Positions 47,527-56,610 are shown, counted from the first letter of the stretch. The stretch is DNA of 64,000 nt from Aquimarina brevivitae (GCF_004216895.1 NZ_SGXE01000001.1:744001-808000); one strand, 5' to 3'. Notes: a model not told the origin generated them from the letters alone. Made by a program: numbers and translations.

Positions 47527-47697
47527 ATGAAAAAAGCAGTCAACAAACTCACGCTTCACAAAATTCAGGTCACCGAATTAACCAATACTTCTGCAATTAA
47601 AGGCGGATATTACGGTTATTGCGCTAATACAGGTAATGGGGATGATGATGATACTACTATTGACCCGACTCAAACTAAAACGCATCGGTTTAAGTAA
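47527..47697 (+). CDS. Class I lanthipeptide-like precursor peptide
   Basis: A 56-residue peptide: the leader MKKAVNKLTLHKIQVTELTN followed by TSAIKGG, then a core starting YYGYCANTGNG and a Thr/Asp-rich tail. The K-x-x-L-x-L-x-K-x-x-V-x-x-L-x-N pattern and the GG are typical of class I (LanB) lanthipeptide precursors of Bacteroidetes. The core has one Cys and several Thr. The split LanB 24 kb away on the other strand would be its modification enzyme. The next gene is a prolyl oligopeptidase. Confidence 0.75.
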   Translation: MKKAVNKLTLHKIQVTELTNTSAIKGGYYGYCANTGNGDDDDTTIDPTQTKTHRFK

Positions 47698-47768
47698 ATC
47701 TCCTGAACTATTAATATATGCCATTTGTTTATATTTATCAGCAAATGGCATATTTTATTATATCGTAA

Positions 47769-49919
47769 ATGAATCATAAGCTAAGTATACTCCTACTATC
47801 TCTGTTATTTATTCAATGTAATCAAAGATCTCAACCCTTAAACACCTCTAATATTGTGGACGACTATTATGGGCAACAGATTACAGATCCCTATCGCTGG
47901 ATGGAAAATTTGAAAGATTCCACTGTCATTGAATGGCTTAAACTACAAAAGAAGACTGCAGAGCAAACGTTAAAAGAGAATCCAGGTTTTACTAAGCTCT
48001 TTCAAAGTATCAAAAAGCATAGCAATGAGGGTGAGCCGATACTATCTAAAGTAAATATTACAGATCAGGACCAGTACTTTTACTTAAAGCGTTTACCTGA
48101 TGAAAAGACAGCGAAACTCTATACCAGAAACACGTTTACAGGTGAAGAACGTTTGTTGTATGATCCAAAAGCATACCAACCCGAATCTCCAGATTCCTAT
48201 ACCATAAATTATATACAGCCCAATTGGGATGGTAGTAAAATAGTGTTAGGCTTTACCAAAAATGATAAAGAATACGCAGATTTGCTTGTACTGGATGTGG
48301 CCTCCAAAAAACTAATGCCGGGAATAGCAAAGAACGCTTTACCGAATAGTTTCGGCGGCGTTGAATGGTTACCAGATAATTATGGATTCATTTATACATA
48401 TAGTGCAATAACGGACACCAATCATAAGAGTCACGGTTTAAATAGAGAGCTGAGACTAAATTCTATTAATAAAGGGTTTTTGGGGGGACAGGATTTTTTT
48501 TCTGGGGAGATTAATAAATCAGACTTACCGATACCCTATTTTACAAATCAAAATAATAAATATATACTAGCTGCAATAGCTAAAGTTGATGCCTATCGAG
48601 ACACTTATTATTTAAAAATTGGAAATTTTTATAATAAGATTAGAAATTGGAAGAAGCTTTTTAGTAAAGAGGACAAAATCAAGGAATTCTTACTATTTGG
48701 TAGTGATTTATACTTTCGTACCGCAAAGGATGCTTCTAACTTTAAATTGTGTAAAACCAATTTAGATGATCCAGATTTTGAAAACCCACAAATATTAGTG
48801 GATGAAGATAAAGAAAGGGTGATTTCTGATTTTGCTGTAACTAAAGAGGGAGTGTATTATGTAAAAACCAAAAATGGGGTTGAAGCACGATTATTTTTTA
48901 AATCGCATCATAAAGAGAATAGTATTGAAATCAACCTCCCTAAACCCGCAGGCGCTATAAACTTATCTTCTAAAGGAATTGATTATTCTGAGGTATGGGT
49001 GGAGCTGGAGGGCTGGACAAGCTATGAGGAGCGGTATCTATATGATTTTACTACGCTAAAATTCATACCTCAAAATATGGTTCCAGTAAGCAGTTATAAG
49101 GTGTTAGATGATGTGAGGGTGGAAGAAATTGAAGTACCCTCACATGATGGCGTCTTGGTACCCTTATCCATTATTTATAAAGAAGGTACTAAACTAAATG
49201 GCAAAAACCGTGTGTTGATCAATGCCTATGGAGGTTTTAAATGGTCAAACTCACCGTATTTATATCCCTATTTATTGTATTGGCTGCAGGAAGGTGGAAT
49301 TTATGCCATTGCACACGTGCGCGGTGGAGGCGAAAAGGGAGATGATTGGCATAAAGGGGGGTATAAGACTACCAAACCTAATTCCTGGAAGGACTTAATT
49401 GCCTGTACAGAACATCTAATTGCCAAGGATTATACTACCCACGATAAAATAGCTTTATGGGGAGCCAGCGCAGGAGGGATCACTATAGGACGAGCTATTA
49501 CAGAACGCTCTGAGTTATTTAAAGCAGCCTTTATAAGAGTTGGAGTTTTAAATACTTTGCGTAATGAATTTGGACCTAGTGGTAAAAGTCATATAAAAGA
49601 ATTTGGAACGGTCAAGGATTCTACAGAATTTAAAGGCTTATTAGCTATGGATGCCTATCATCATATTAAAGAAAGAGCAAAATATCCTGCTCTATACCTT
49701 ACTGCAGGGATGAATGATGTACGAGTTCCAGCTTGGCAACCCGCCAAGTTTGCTGCTCGATTGATCAATGAAGGGCATCCAGATAATATTGTATTATTAG
49801 ATACCGATTTCGAAGGCGGGCATGGTTTTGAAGCTTCCCCTGACAAGGCCAATTTAGAATTGGCTAAAGTCATGACCTTTTTACTATGGCAAACCGGGCA
49901 TCCGGAATATCAGCCGTAG
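47769..49919 (+). CDS. Prolyl oligopeptidase (S9A) lipoprotein
   Basis: A 716-residue serine peptidase cleaving after Pro in short peptides. A lipobox (LLFIQC) marks export and lipid anchoring. The beta-propeller spans about 90-420 and the alpha/beta-hydrolase domain the rest, with Ser567 in GASAGG, Asp650 in MNDVRVP and His685 in GGHGF. The ITDPYRWMENL motif is typical of S9A. It starts 71 bp after the lanthipeptide-like gene and may trim that peptide outside the cell membrane; a general nutritional role is the alternative. Confidence 0.9.
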   Translation: MNHKLSILLLSLLFIQCNQRSQPLNTSNIVDDYYGQQITDPYRWMENLKDSTVIEWLKLQKKTAEQTLKENPGFTKLFQSIKKHSNEGEPILSKVNITDQDQYFYLKRLPDEKTAKLYTRNTFTGEERLLYDPKAYQPESPDSYTINYIQPNWDGSKIVLGFTKNDKEYADLLVLDVASKKLMPGIAKNALPNSFGGVEWLPDNYGFIYTYSAITDTNHKSHGLNRELRLNSINKGFLGGQDFFSGEINKSDLPIPYFTNQNNKYILAAIAKVDAYRDTYYLKIGNFYNKIRNWKKLFSKEDKIKEFLLFGSDLYFRTAKDASNFKLCKTNLDDPDFENPQILVDEDKERVISDFAVTKEGVYYVKTKNGVEARLFFKSHHKENSIEINLPKPAGAINLSSKGIDYSEVWVELEGWTSYEERYLYDFTTLKFIPQNMVPVSSYKVLDDVRVEEIEVPSHDGVLVPLSIIYKEGTKLNGKNRVLINAYGGFKWSNSPYLYPYLLYWLQEGGIYAIAHVRGGGEKGDDWHKGGYKTTKPNSWKDLIACTEHLIAKDYTTHDKIALWGASAGGITIGRAITERSELFKAAFIRVGVLNTLRNEFGPSGKSHIKEFGTVKDSTEFKGLLAMDAYHHIKERAKYPALYLTAGMNDVRVPAWQPAKFAARLINEGHPDNIVLLDTDFEGGHGFEASPDKANLELAKVMTFLLWQTGHPEYQP

Positions 49920-49997
49920 TTAGAGTCTTGGAGGGCCTGAGTTGGTGAGAGGTGAGGTTTCTAAGGATTAGGAAAGCGTCTATCAACAAGTTCCGTC

Positions 49998-50029
49998 ATC
50001 CTGTCCCGAGACTTCGGGAGTTTCAGGAT
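49998..50029. repeat. Extragenic stem-loop repeat
   Basis: ATCCTG and CAGGAT enclose an inner TCCCGAGACTTCGGGA hairpin. This double stem is the kind of short repeat found between genes in this group. No function assigned. Confidence 0.55.
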
Positions 50030-50187
50030 CTTATCTTTTAATTATTTAGGCAGAAAGTGCTAGATAAAAAACGTTCAGGTTTAAAGTAAAAAGCTTATAG
50101 TGTGCCATTTCATACCCTAAAAGTTACTTTGTTAATTATTTCTTAAACAGAAGAAAAACTTTATCTTTAAGAACAAAAACTTCTTTT

Positions 50188-51909
50188 GTGTACAGGGTCA
50201 TATTTCAGCATATTTTCTGGTTTAAGCTTGTGAACTTTAAGTACTACTTTAGTCATATCATAATTATGAGTTTGACTATGCTTGCCTCTGCAAATAGTCT
50301 GGCTATGTCCACACAAATGGATAAGAATAGTAAAGCTGCGATTACTGAGGAAACGGATATTGAAAAAAGAAAACGTTTAGCAAATCAATACATCCAATCC
50401 ATAAAATCCAAACAAGATACCATAGCATTGGCAGATGCTTATCTTTTTTTATCGGAAGCATTTTCGCATTCCACAAAAGCCGTAAGCTATGCGGACAGTA
50501 TCATACAACTTACAAAACACCTAAAAGATAATCCAACCTACCCAGCAGAAGGGTATTTGCAAAAAGGGATTCAATTATATTATACTGCCAACTACGACTC
50601 AGCTTTAAAAAATTATTTATTAGCGGATGCCTATTATAAAAATGAAAAAAATGAGCTTAAGCAACTCATTATCAAGCATTACATTGGGTTATTAAAAAAC
50701 AATACTAATGAGAGAGATGAGGCTCTTTTAATTTTCAAAGAAAACATAAAATTTTTTGACTCAGAAGAGAATAGGAGGCAACATAAAAGGCAATATCTCA
50801 AATCGTTATATGCTCTTGCAACCGCTTATGTATTCTCAAAGGAATTAGATTCTGCTGTATATTTTAGTAAAACAGGTATTAATGAAAGTCTACAACAGAC
50901 GGATAGATATCTTTATCCTCATTTTTTATTTGCTTATGGAGGAGCTTTATTTTGGCAAAAGCACTATAAAGCATCGATAGATAGTTTTGCAAAGGGATTG
51001 TCTTTAATTCCAAACAAAAAAATTTCTGTTTGTATGGTTTATATAAATATTAGTACAGCATATGATTCCTTAGGCAATCAATCCAAAACATTTGAATATC
51101 TCCATAAAGTCGATTCTATATATCACGAAGAACCACAGGTAGTCCTTCAAGCAGAAGAAGCTTATCAAACACTTTTAAAGAAATATCAGCAGTCAGGGAA
51201 TACCAAAAAGCAACTAGAAATCATCAACAAACTCTTAGCGGTTGAACGGGTTATTAAAAAAAGACCAAAAAACTTAAGTAGAAAGATTGTTGAACACTAT
51301 GAAACACCTCGGCTTTTAGAAGAAAAAGAACGTTTAATCTCGGTACTGAAAAAAGAGAATGACCGTTCTATGACGTATATTGCCATATCCGGTACAATGG
51401 GGGTAGCGTTGTTCTTATTGTTTATAAGGTACTATCAACGGGATAAAAGAAATAAACGCCGTTTTGAGGAGTTAATGCAAACTACAAATACCGGCACAAC
51501 TCAGAATACAATAAATCCAGATCAATCCGTATTGGATATTTCTGAGACTGTAGTAAAGGATGTGCTACACAAGCTACGGAAGTTTGAACAAGACAAAGGA
51601 TTTTTAGATCCGGGTTTAACTGCAGTACAACTAGCTGCTCACCTAGATACCAACTCAAAATACTTGACCAAGATCATAAAATACCATAAAAAACAAAGTT
51701 TTATTTACTACATCAATAACTTAAGAATTGATACTATCGTAGTGCAATTGAAAGAGAATCCTAAGCTCAGAAATTATACGTTGAAGGCGCTTGCTGAGGA
51801 AGCTGGGTTTAATTCTACAGATGTATTTTCTAAATATTTTAATAAGCGCACAGGGATTTCTCCTTCCTATTTTATTAAACAGTTGCGTACAGCCAAAAAA
51901 ATCAGCTAA
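50188..51909 (+). CDS. TPR-AraC membrane regulator 2
   Basis: A 573-residue paralogue of the regulator at 45645; the segment YPAEGYLQKGIQLYYTA is identical in both. TPR repeats, a transmembrane helix (YIAISGTMGVALFLLFIRYY) and an AraC domain (LTAVQLAAHLDTNSKYLTKI; LKALAEEAGFNSTDVFSKYF). The start is uncertain: GTG 50188 gives an export segment (FSHIIIMSLTMLASANSLA), while GTG 50230 keeps it and ATG 50266 removes part of it. The next gene is preceded by paired palindromes. Confidence 0.85.
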   Translation: MYRVIFQHIFWFKLVNFKYYFSHIIIMSLTMLASANSLAMSTQMDKNSKAAITEETDIEKRKRLANQYIQSIKSKQDTIALADAYLFLSEAFSHSTKAVSYADSIIQLTKHLKDNPTYPAEGYLQKGIQLYYTANYDSALKNYLLADAYYKNEKNELKQLIIKHYIGLLKNNTNERDEALLIFKENIKFFDSEENRRQHKRQYLKSLYALATAYVFSKELDSAVYFSKTGINESLQQTDRYLYPHFLFAYGGALFWQKHYKASIDSFAKGLSLIPNKKISVCMVYINISTAYDSLGNQSKTFEYLHKVDSIYHEEPQVVLQAEEAYQTLLKKYQQSGNTKKQLEIINKLLAVERVIKKRPKNLSRKIVEHYETPRLLEEKERLISVLKKENDRSMTYIAISGTMGVALFLLFIRYYQRDKRNKRRFEELMQTTNTGTTQNTINPDQSVLDISETVVKDVLHKLRKFEQDKGFLDPGLTAVQLAAHLDTNSKYLTKIIKYHKKQSFIYYINNLRIDTIVVQLKENPKLRNYTLKALAEEAGFNSTDVFSKYFNKRTGISPSYFIKQLRTAKKIS

Positions 51910-51959
51910 GAAACATAACTATCTTATTTTTAAATAGTTATTATGCTATTATGTACCTT

Positions 51960-51994
51960 AAATTCTAGAATTTCGATACCGTAATTCTAGAATT
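51960..51994. promoter_or_regulatory. Paired palindromes, 22 bp centre to centre
   Basis: AAATTCTAGAATTT (51960-51973) and AATTCTAGAATT (51983-51994), about 120 bp before the gene at 52113. The layout mirrors the pair before TPR-AraC regulator 1, with a different core (CTAG against TATA). Confidence 0.55.
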
Positions 51995-52112
51995 TGGGTA
52001 TACTTCCTTTGCTTTTACCGCATACACGCTGCTATATTTGTCCCGATCCAAAACAACAAGTGCACTTTTCTAAAGCAGGATCTTTTTACTCATTTTTTAA
52101 AAAGCATATCAC

Positions 52113-52595
52113 ATGGCATTAGAGAATTTAATAAGTATCAATTTTACAGAAGAGGAGCTAACACAGTTGGACGATCATTTATTAGCAATCCGCCAAATCC
52201 TTACCGGAAAAACTATAAACTTAACTCCAGAGCAGCGCCAGCAATATGGTCGTATTGCGAACCAAAATAAACTGATTGTAGACAAGGCTAAAAATTATAT
52301 GGAACAACACCCCGATTGGGTACCTCGTTTTGTAGACAAAGCTGAGTTTGACCGGGATTATACCGCAAGACAACAAGTAGAGAGTCGTGTGCAACTATTA
52401 GAAAATTTATCGACTCAGCTCATCGATACCAAAACCTTATTAGACCACGATAATTATAATAATGCACTGAGCTTTTATCGTATGATACGTTACCTGGCTG
52501 GGGAGAATGAACCGGGCGCTAAATCAGTTTATGAGGATATGCGCGTCCTTTTTAACCGCACCGGTACCTCAAACAACACAGATACTGAAGCATAA
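52113..52595 (+). CDS. Conserved hypothetical protein of Bacteroidetes type
   Basis: A 160-residue soluble, mostly helical protein beginning MALENLISINFTEEELTQLD with blocks LTPEQRQQYGRIANQNKLIV, HPDWVPRFVDKAEFDRDY and SFYRMIRYLAGENEPGAKSV. I recall the family as widespread in Bacteroidetes without assigned function. The paired palindromes upstream and the preceding TPR-AraC gene suggest it is a target of that regulator. Confidence 0.75.
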   Translation: MALENLISINFTEEELTQLDDHLLAIRQILTGKTINLTPEQRQQYGRIANQNKLIVDKAKNYMEQHPDWVPRFVDKAEFDRDYTARQQVESRVQLLENLSTQLIDTKTLLDHDNYNNALSFYRMIRYLAGENEPGAKSVYEDMRVLFNRTGTSNNTDTEA

Positions 52596-52991
52596 TTGGG
52601 TTAGCCAACCTCATATTTGGATCACATTACCCCATATATAGACCTAAGACAGGGGTCAGAGGCCTTTGTCTAAGGGGGTACCCCCTTAATAAAGTCTAAA
52701 TTTAGGATGAAGCGATCAAAATTTAGAGAATCAATTGGGGGCAACCCCCTTGATAGAGCCAAAATATTGCGTTCGATCATCTAAATATGGGCTACTTAGT
52801 GCTAAATATGGATTCCACTAATTCCTGGTTTGTCTACCAGCAGACCCTTGTGAACATCTACTTATGTTTTTAATAGTCTTTGAGTTTGTAAGAATGGGAG
52901 TTAGTGAGTAGGTGACTGTTTGAGGGATTAGGGGCAAGGAAGAGATTAGTATAAAGTAAAAAGGGAAGGGAATTCAACCTAAGAAAAAAAC
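52596..52991. repeat. Intergenic region with GC-rich palindromes
   Basis: The 396-bp gap contains the perfect 18-bp palindrome TAAGGGGGTACCCCCTTA (52671-52688) and a second hairpin of GGGGG and CCCCC with a 3-nt loop (52737-52749), with CTAAATTTAGGA and AAATTTAGAG between them. No gene is seen. Confidence 0.55.
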
Positions 52992-53549
52992 ATGAAAACA
53001 CAACAACAAAAAATAACAGGAATACTTAAAGGAGATCCAGTAACGCTCAATTCCTTTTACACCAAAAACTTTCCAGCTGTTAAGGCTTATGTAGTACTTA
53101 ATAAAGGGAAAGTGGAAGATGCAGAAGACATTTTTCAGGAAGCTTTGTTATTGATTTATGAAAAATTAAGTACAGAAGAGCTCAGTCTGTACGCTTCAAT
53201 AGACGCATACTGCTATGGAGTGTGTAAAAATTTATGGAGAAATCGATTACGAAATAATAAGCTGGTATGCTGTGATATGTCAGCATTATGTAATGACCCT
53301 ACAGCGGTTTCGTTTGTAGAAGAGATGGACCGTATTGCTCGAGAAGGCTTGTATAGCAAATATTTTCAAAAATTAACTACTACATCCAGAGAGTTATGGA
53401 AGCTGTTCTTTGAGGGCAATACTACCAGAGAGGTTGCTAACCGTCTGGGCATGAAAGAGGGATGCGTACGCAAAAAGAAATTTGATGCTAAAAAACAACT
53501 TGTACAAATGATAACAAAAGACCCAATGTATGCGGAGCTAAGCGCGTGA
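52992..53549 (+). CDS. ECF-like RNA polymerase sigma factor
   Basis: A 185-residue sigma-70 family protein. Region 2 is at about 20-90 (VEDAEDIFQEALLLIYEKL) and region 4 at about 125-180 (LWKLFFEGNTTREVANRLG; EGCVRKKKFDAKK). It has no neighbouring anti-sigma gene of the FecR type. It may direct transcription of the small membrane protein or the lipoprotein downstream, which is inference. Confidence 0.85.
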   Translation: MKTQQQKITGILKGDPVTLNSFYTKNFPAVKAYVVLNKGKVEDAEDIFQEALLLIYEKLSTEELSLYASIDAYCYGVCKNLWRNRLRNNKLVCCDMSALCNDPTAVSFVEEMDRIAREGLYSKYFQKLTTTSRELWKLFFEGNTTREVANRLGMKEGCVRKKKFDAKKQLVQMITKDPMYAELSA

Positions 53550-53836
53550 GATAGTACTAAGGGGAGCTTGAAAGTGGCATCAAATAGGTAGTACCTATTA
53601 CAAATAACAAAAAATTAATAACAAATAACAATACAACTATTGCGCAATGCAGGCGGAAACCGAAAAGCCTTTAATAGAGTAGGTATAATTAAAATTTAAT
53701 AATCAGGGTCGTGAAATTTTTTGTTGGAAAAAATAGGTGGACTTAAAAGTAACTCTATATTTTTATACTGTATTTCTAGTAAGAATATTTTTTTCAACAC
53801 ATTTCAATCTATTTAAAAACCTAAAATCAAAACACT

Positions 53837-53977
53837 ATGTATTTATCTTTTTCATTTCCCGTTTTACTTTGGCAATTGCTTAATGTGCTGTTTTTTATCG
53901 GAGTAATCTTCTTTGTGTATAAGACTTATATCATGATTAAAAAGATCTACAAAAAAGTAGTTGAAGACGAAAGTTAA
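53837..53977 (+). CDS. 46-residue single-helix membrane protein
   Basis: A short frame, MYLSFSFPVLLWQLLNVLFF at the start, with one transmembrane segment to about residue 27 and a Lys-rich end (IKKIYKKVVEDES). It lies 31 bp before the lipoprotein gene. The composition and the tidy stop support a real small gene, but no family is recognised. Confidence 0.5.
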   Translation: MYLSFSFPVLLWQLLNVLFFIGVIFFVYKTYIMIKKIYKKVVEDES

Positions 53978-54008
53978 AATTCACACAAACACTTAATTAG
54001 AAATCACA

Positions 54009-54746
54009 ATGAAAAAAATATTCTTTTTGGCGACACTCGTTGCCTGGACGCTTATATCCTGTTCCAAAGAACCGGTAATTACAGATGAAGAAAGCTTAAG
54101 ATTAGAACTAGGTCTAAAGAATCAAACCTTATCTACTGAGGCGATACAGCAAATACAATCTACCACAAAGCCCATACATTTTGAAAGTTTAGAAGACGCC
54201 AAACGGTTTTTATCCGGAGCAGTAACATTTTCTTCAGCAAACTTTTATGACAAATTCAAGCTTGCTAAAGATGGTAAACCGAATAGTTATCCTATGCTAT
54301 TAGTGGATGGTGATAATATATTGAAAATGTCTTGCCCTCCTATAATATTAGAACCAGTAGAAGGATGTAATACTTCTGGTGGCGGGGGTGGTGGTAATTG
54401 TGGATCAGGTTCTGCCACTTTTACAGTACGACAAAATGGTGTGTTGAATTATAATGTGTCTATAAACTACAATAGCGAAACCGGAGAGGTTGAAGTTAGT
54501 GGAATTTCATCTTATATATCTGGAGTGACTTTGGGTGTTAGTTGGACACAGCATAATACAAACACAAGTGTTAATGATAATACTATTGAATTTGAGGTAA
54601 ATGGTACCCTCAATTATAATATAGTATTTGAAGGTATTGGCACTGTATATCGACAAGATACCACCATTCGAGGAGCATATAATCCGTGTGCCAATGACGG
54701 AGCAGGTAGAGGAGGAATAGAAGAGTTTTTACAAGTAGCCAATTAA
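54009..54746 (+). CDS. Hypothetical lipoprotein
   Basis: A 245-residue exported protein with a lipobox (WTLISC). A Gly-rich linker (SGGGGGGNCGSGS) separates an acidic N-terminal region from a beta-rich C-terminal part with YNVSINYNSETGEVEVSG. No domain is recognised. Confidence 0.7.
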   Translation: MKKIFFLATLVAWTLISCSKEPVITDEESLRLELGLKNQTLSTEAIQQIQSTTKPIHFESLEDAKRFLSGAVTFSSANFYDKFKLAKDGKPNSYPMLLVDGDNILKMSCPPIILEPVEGCNTSGGGGGGNCGSGSATFTVRQNGVLNYNVSINYNSETGEVEVSGISSYISGVTLGVSWTQHNTNTSVNDNTIEFEVNGTLNYNIVFEGIGTVYRQDTTIRGAYNPCANDGAGRGGIEEFLQVAN

Positions 54747-55086
54747 AAAAATAGTGTTAGCCTCTACTAAGATGCTATATGTTGAGGTAGAGGCAAGCAT
54801 TAAGCTGAAAATTGTTTGAAAAACACCTCTAAAGCATTCTATATAACAAAAACATAAGTGAATCTATTTTAACATCTTTATGGTTAATTACCCACTTGAA
54901 GAGCTTGTTAGAGAGAATAGTATATAGGTTTTGCTTTTTTTGAAGTCAGAATATTAGAAGAGATATATTTAGTAGGCTAGTACCTGTCTATACTTCCTAA
55001 TCCGATTAAGAATAAAGGACTATAGACATAAGTCTGTTCAAATAATCATTGCCTACTAATAAGGAAATGATCAAGTATTACAAGCA
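54747..55086. other. Intergenic region
   Basis: The 340-bp gap has one stem-loop at 54760-54794 (GCCTCTAC with GTAGAGGC) just after the lipoprotein gene, possibly a terminator although the T tract is missing. The rest shows no gene or other feature. Confidence 0.5.
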
Positions 55087-55566
55087 ATGAAACAAAATTA
55101 CAAACAACTCTATAAAATAGTAACCCAGTTTGAAGGCATGCCAAAGATTGAAGTATTTGATATCCTCCATAAAATAGAGGTCTTGTTATACTATGCTCCT
55201 GGCCCTTTAACCCGGACTACCATTAAAAACTTATTGGATGCTGAGGTTGTAACTGATCAGGAAATAGACCCTTTTCATTTTACGATTTTGCCTAATGGTA
55301 ATTTTTGCGAGTTTATAGACTCCAATAGCTGGCTTCATATCTATAAAGAACAAAAACGAGGCCTATGGCGATTACCGGTATTTGATACGTACTATTTTAA
55401 GACCAGGTACGCTCCTCTGGAGCTGGTGCAGCTCACCCGTAACAACCTGATTACCCATTTGGAAAACAAATGGGAGGAAACTTCGGTCAGAGCGTTTTTA
55501 GACAAGCATCATCCTACGGATAGGGATAAGCATACTGGTAAATTTTTGGTGTTGCGGGTGAAGTAG
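55087..55566 (+). CDS. Hypothetical protein, paralogue of the one at 23523
   Basis: A 159-residue soluble protein with the same order of blocks as the gene next to LanB: KIVTQFEGMPKIEVFDILHK, IDPFHFTILPNGNFCEF, LHIYKEQ, a YYFKTRYAPLELVQLT block, and a final HPTDRDKHTGKFLVL. Unlike the other copy it is isolated, before the small RNA-like units and the tRNA-like array. Function unknown. Confidence 0.75.
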   Translation: MKQNYKQLYKIVTQFEGMPKIEVFDILHKIEVLLYYAPGPLTRTTIKNLLDAEVVTDQEIDPFHFTILPNGNFCEFIDSNSWLHIYKEQKRGLWRLPVFDTYYFKTRYAPLELVQLTRNNLITHLENKWEETSVRAFLDKHHPTDRDKHTGKFLVLRVK

Positions 55567-55659
55567 GATTAGAAGCAATGTCCTTTTAATCGTATAGCTT
55601 AAAATAGTAATTAAATAAAAATTTGATTTTAATACATTATAATTTCATATTTGCATCAT

Positions 55660-55846
55660 TAAATGAGACAAATCAAATTACATATCGAACCGACATCACG
55701 CTTTAGTCAGTGTGATTATCGATGGATAAATGAATTATCCACTCGAAAAAGGACGTTATGTAATTATTTTTAATCATTTTATGCTGTAGCATACAATAAA
55801 AGCTAGATATAATTATGAGCGTCCAAGAAATTGGACGCTTTTTTTA
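55660..55846 (+). ncRNA. Small transcription unit 1 (promoter, 36-codon frame, terminator)
   Basis: A promoter (TTG at 55623-55625, 20-nt spacer, CATATTTG at 55646-55653) is followed by a possible 36-residue frame at 55663-55773 (MRQIKLHIEPTSRFSQC...), a hairpin region (ATCGA ... TCGAT arms around CATCAC/GTGTGAT) and a terminator at 55819-55846. It could be a small RNA or a micropeptide gene; the structure favours RNA. No match is known to me. Confidence 0.4.
55819..55846 (+). terminator. Terminator of small unit 1
   Basis: GCGTCCAA and TTGGACGC pair around a GAAA tetraloop, followed by seven T residues. Confidence 0.85.
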
Positions 55847-56065
55847 TGAATTTTTTTAATCAAATGAATCGCATTTAAGTAGTACATAAAAAATAGGAAT
55901 TGGAAAGTAAGCATCAGGGAGACAGACGATTGCCAAAATATCCAAAATTCGTTAAGTGACGAACAGGAATTGCTATGTCTAATTTTAAACATAACTATTT
56001 GATTATCAATAAAATAAATTAAAAAATTAGTTGGAAATTTAAATAAAGTTTAGATCTTTGCATCG

Positions 56066-56303
56066 CAATCGAAACAAAATAATATTAATCATGATTGCAA
56101 TAGTTTAATAAAATTTAAAACGCATAAAAATGATACCGAATAGTTCGCAACATAGTTTAAATCGCCTCTTTAGAAAGCAAAGAGAATATTGTTCTGATGT
56201 GAACATAAAAGGTGTCTATTTTATAGAAAGGATGGTTATAAGAATATAGCTTATACAAACATCAAGATATATAAGAAGACGCCAGGACAAGGCGTCTTTT
56301 TTT
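56066..56303 (+). ncRNA. Small transcription unit 2 (promoter, 39-codon frame, terminator)
   Basis: A promoter (TTG at 56031-56033, 19-nt spacer, GATCTTTG at 56053-56060), hairpin CTCTTT/AAAGAG, a possible 39-residue frame at 56130-56249 (MIPNSSQHSLNRLFRKQ...) and a terminator at 56277-56303. The layout repeats unit 1, though sequence similarity is weak. It sits 40 bp before the tRNA-like array. Confidence 0.4.
56277..56303 (+). terminator. Terminator of small unit 2
   Basis: AGACGCC and GGCGTCT pair around a 7-nt loop, followed by T residues. Confidence 0.85.
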
Positions 56304-56342
56304 ATGCAAAAAGTTCATTGACATTTTGAAAACCAAACACAT

Positions 56343-56416
56343 TGACGTGTAGCTTAATTGGATAAAGCACTCGGCTTTTAACCGGGGTGATGTAGGTTTA
56401 AGTCCTACTACGTCAA
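56343..56416 (+). tRNA. tRNA-Lys(TTT), unusual
   Basis: The cloverleaf is complete: acceptor TGACGTG/TACGTCA (7 bp, starting U-A), D stem GCTT/AAGC, anticodon stem CTCGG/CCGGG (one G-T pair) with loop CTTTTAA (anticodon TTT), T stem GTAGG/CCTAC. The T loop reads TTTAAGT instead of TTCRANY, so the invariant C56 is changed. No CCA is encoded. First member of the array. Confidence 0.8.
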
Positions 56417-56422
56417 CTTAAT

Positions 56423-56509
56423 GGAAGGACAAGCCAATAGGTGGTGGCCGCAGTCTTGAAAACTGTTAGGAGATAATGACTCGTGTGGGTTCGATTCCCA
56501 CTCCTTCCG
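56423..56509 (+). tRNA. tRNA-Ser(TGA)
   Basis: Acceptor GGAAGGA/TCCTTCC, anticodon stem GCAGT/ACTGT with loop CTTGAAA (anticodon TGA), long class II variable arm, T arm GTGGG TTCGATT CCCAC. At 87 nt this is a sound serine tRNA. Confidence 0.88.
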
Positions 56510-56513
56510 CTTA

Positions 56514-56603
56514 GGAGAGTAGGTAAATACTGGTTTGTTACGCTCGCCTGCTAAGTGAGTTTACGTATAGTACGTGATGAAGGTTCGATTCCTTTGCTCT
56601 CCG
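56514..56603 (+). tRNA. tRNA-Ser(GCT)
   Basis: Acceptor GGAGAGT/GCTCTCC, anticodon stem CTCGC/GTGAG with loop CTGCTAA (anticodon GCT), variable arm containing ACGT repeats, T arm GAAGG TTCGATT CCTTT. It is a 90-nt class II tRNA. Two serine tRNAs are adjacent, covering UCA-type and AGY codons. Confidence 0.88.
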
Positions 56604-56610
56604 CAATAAA

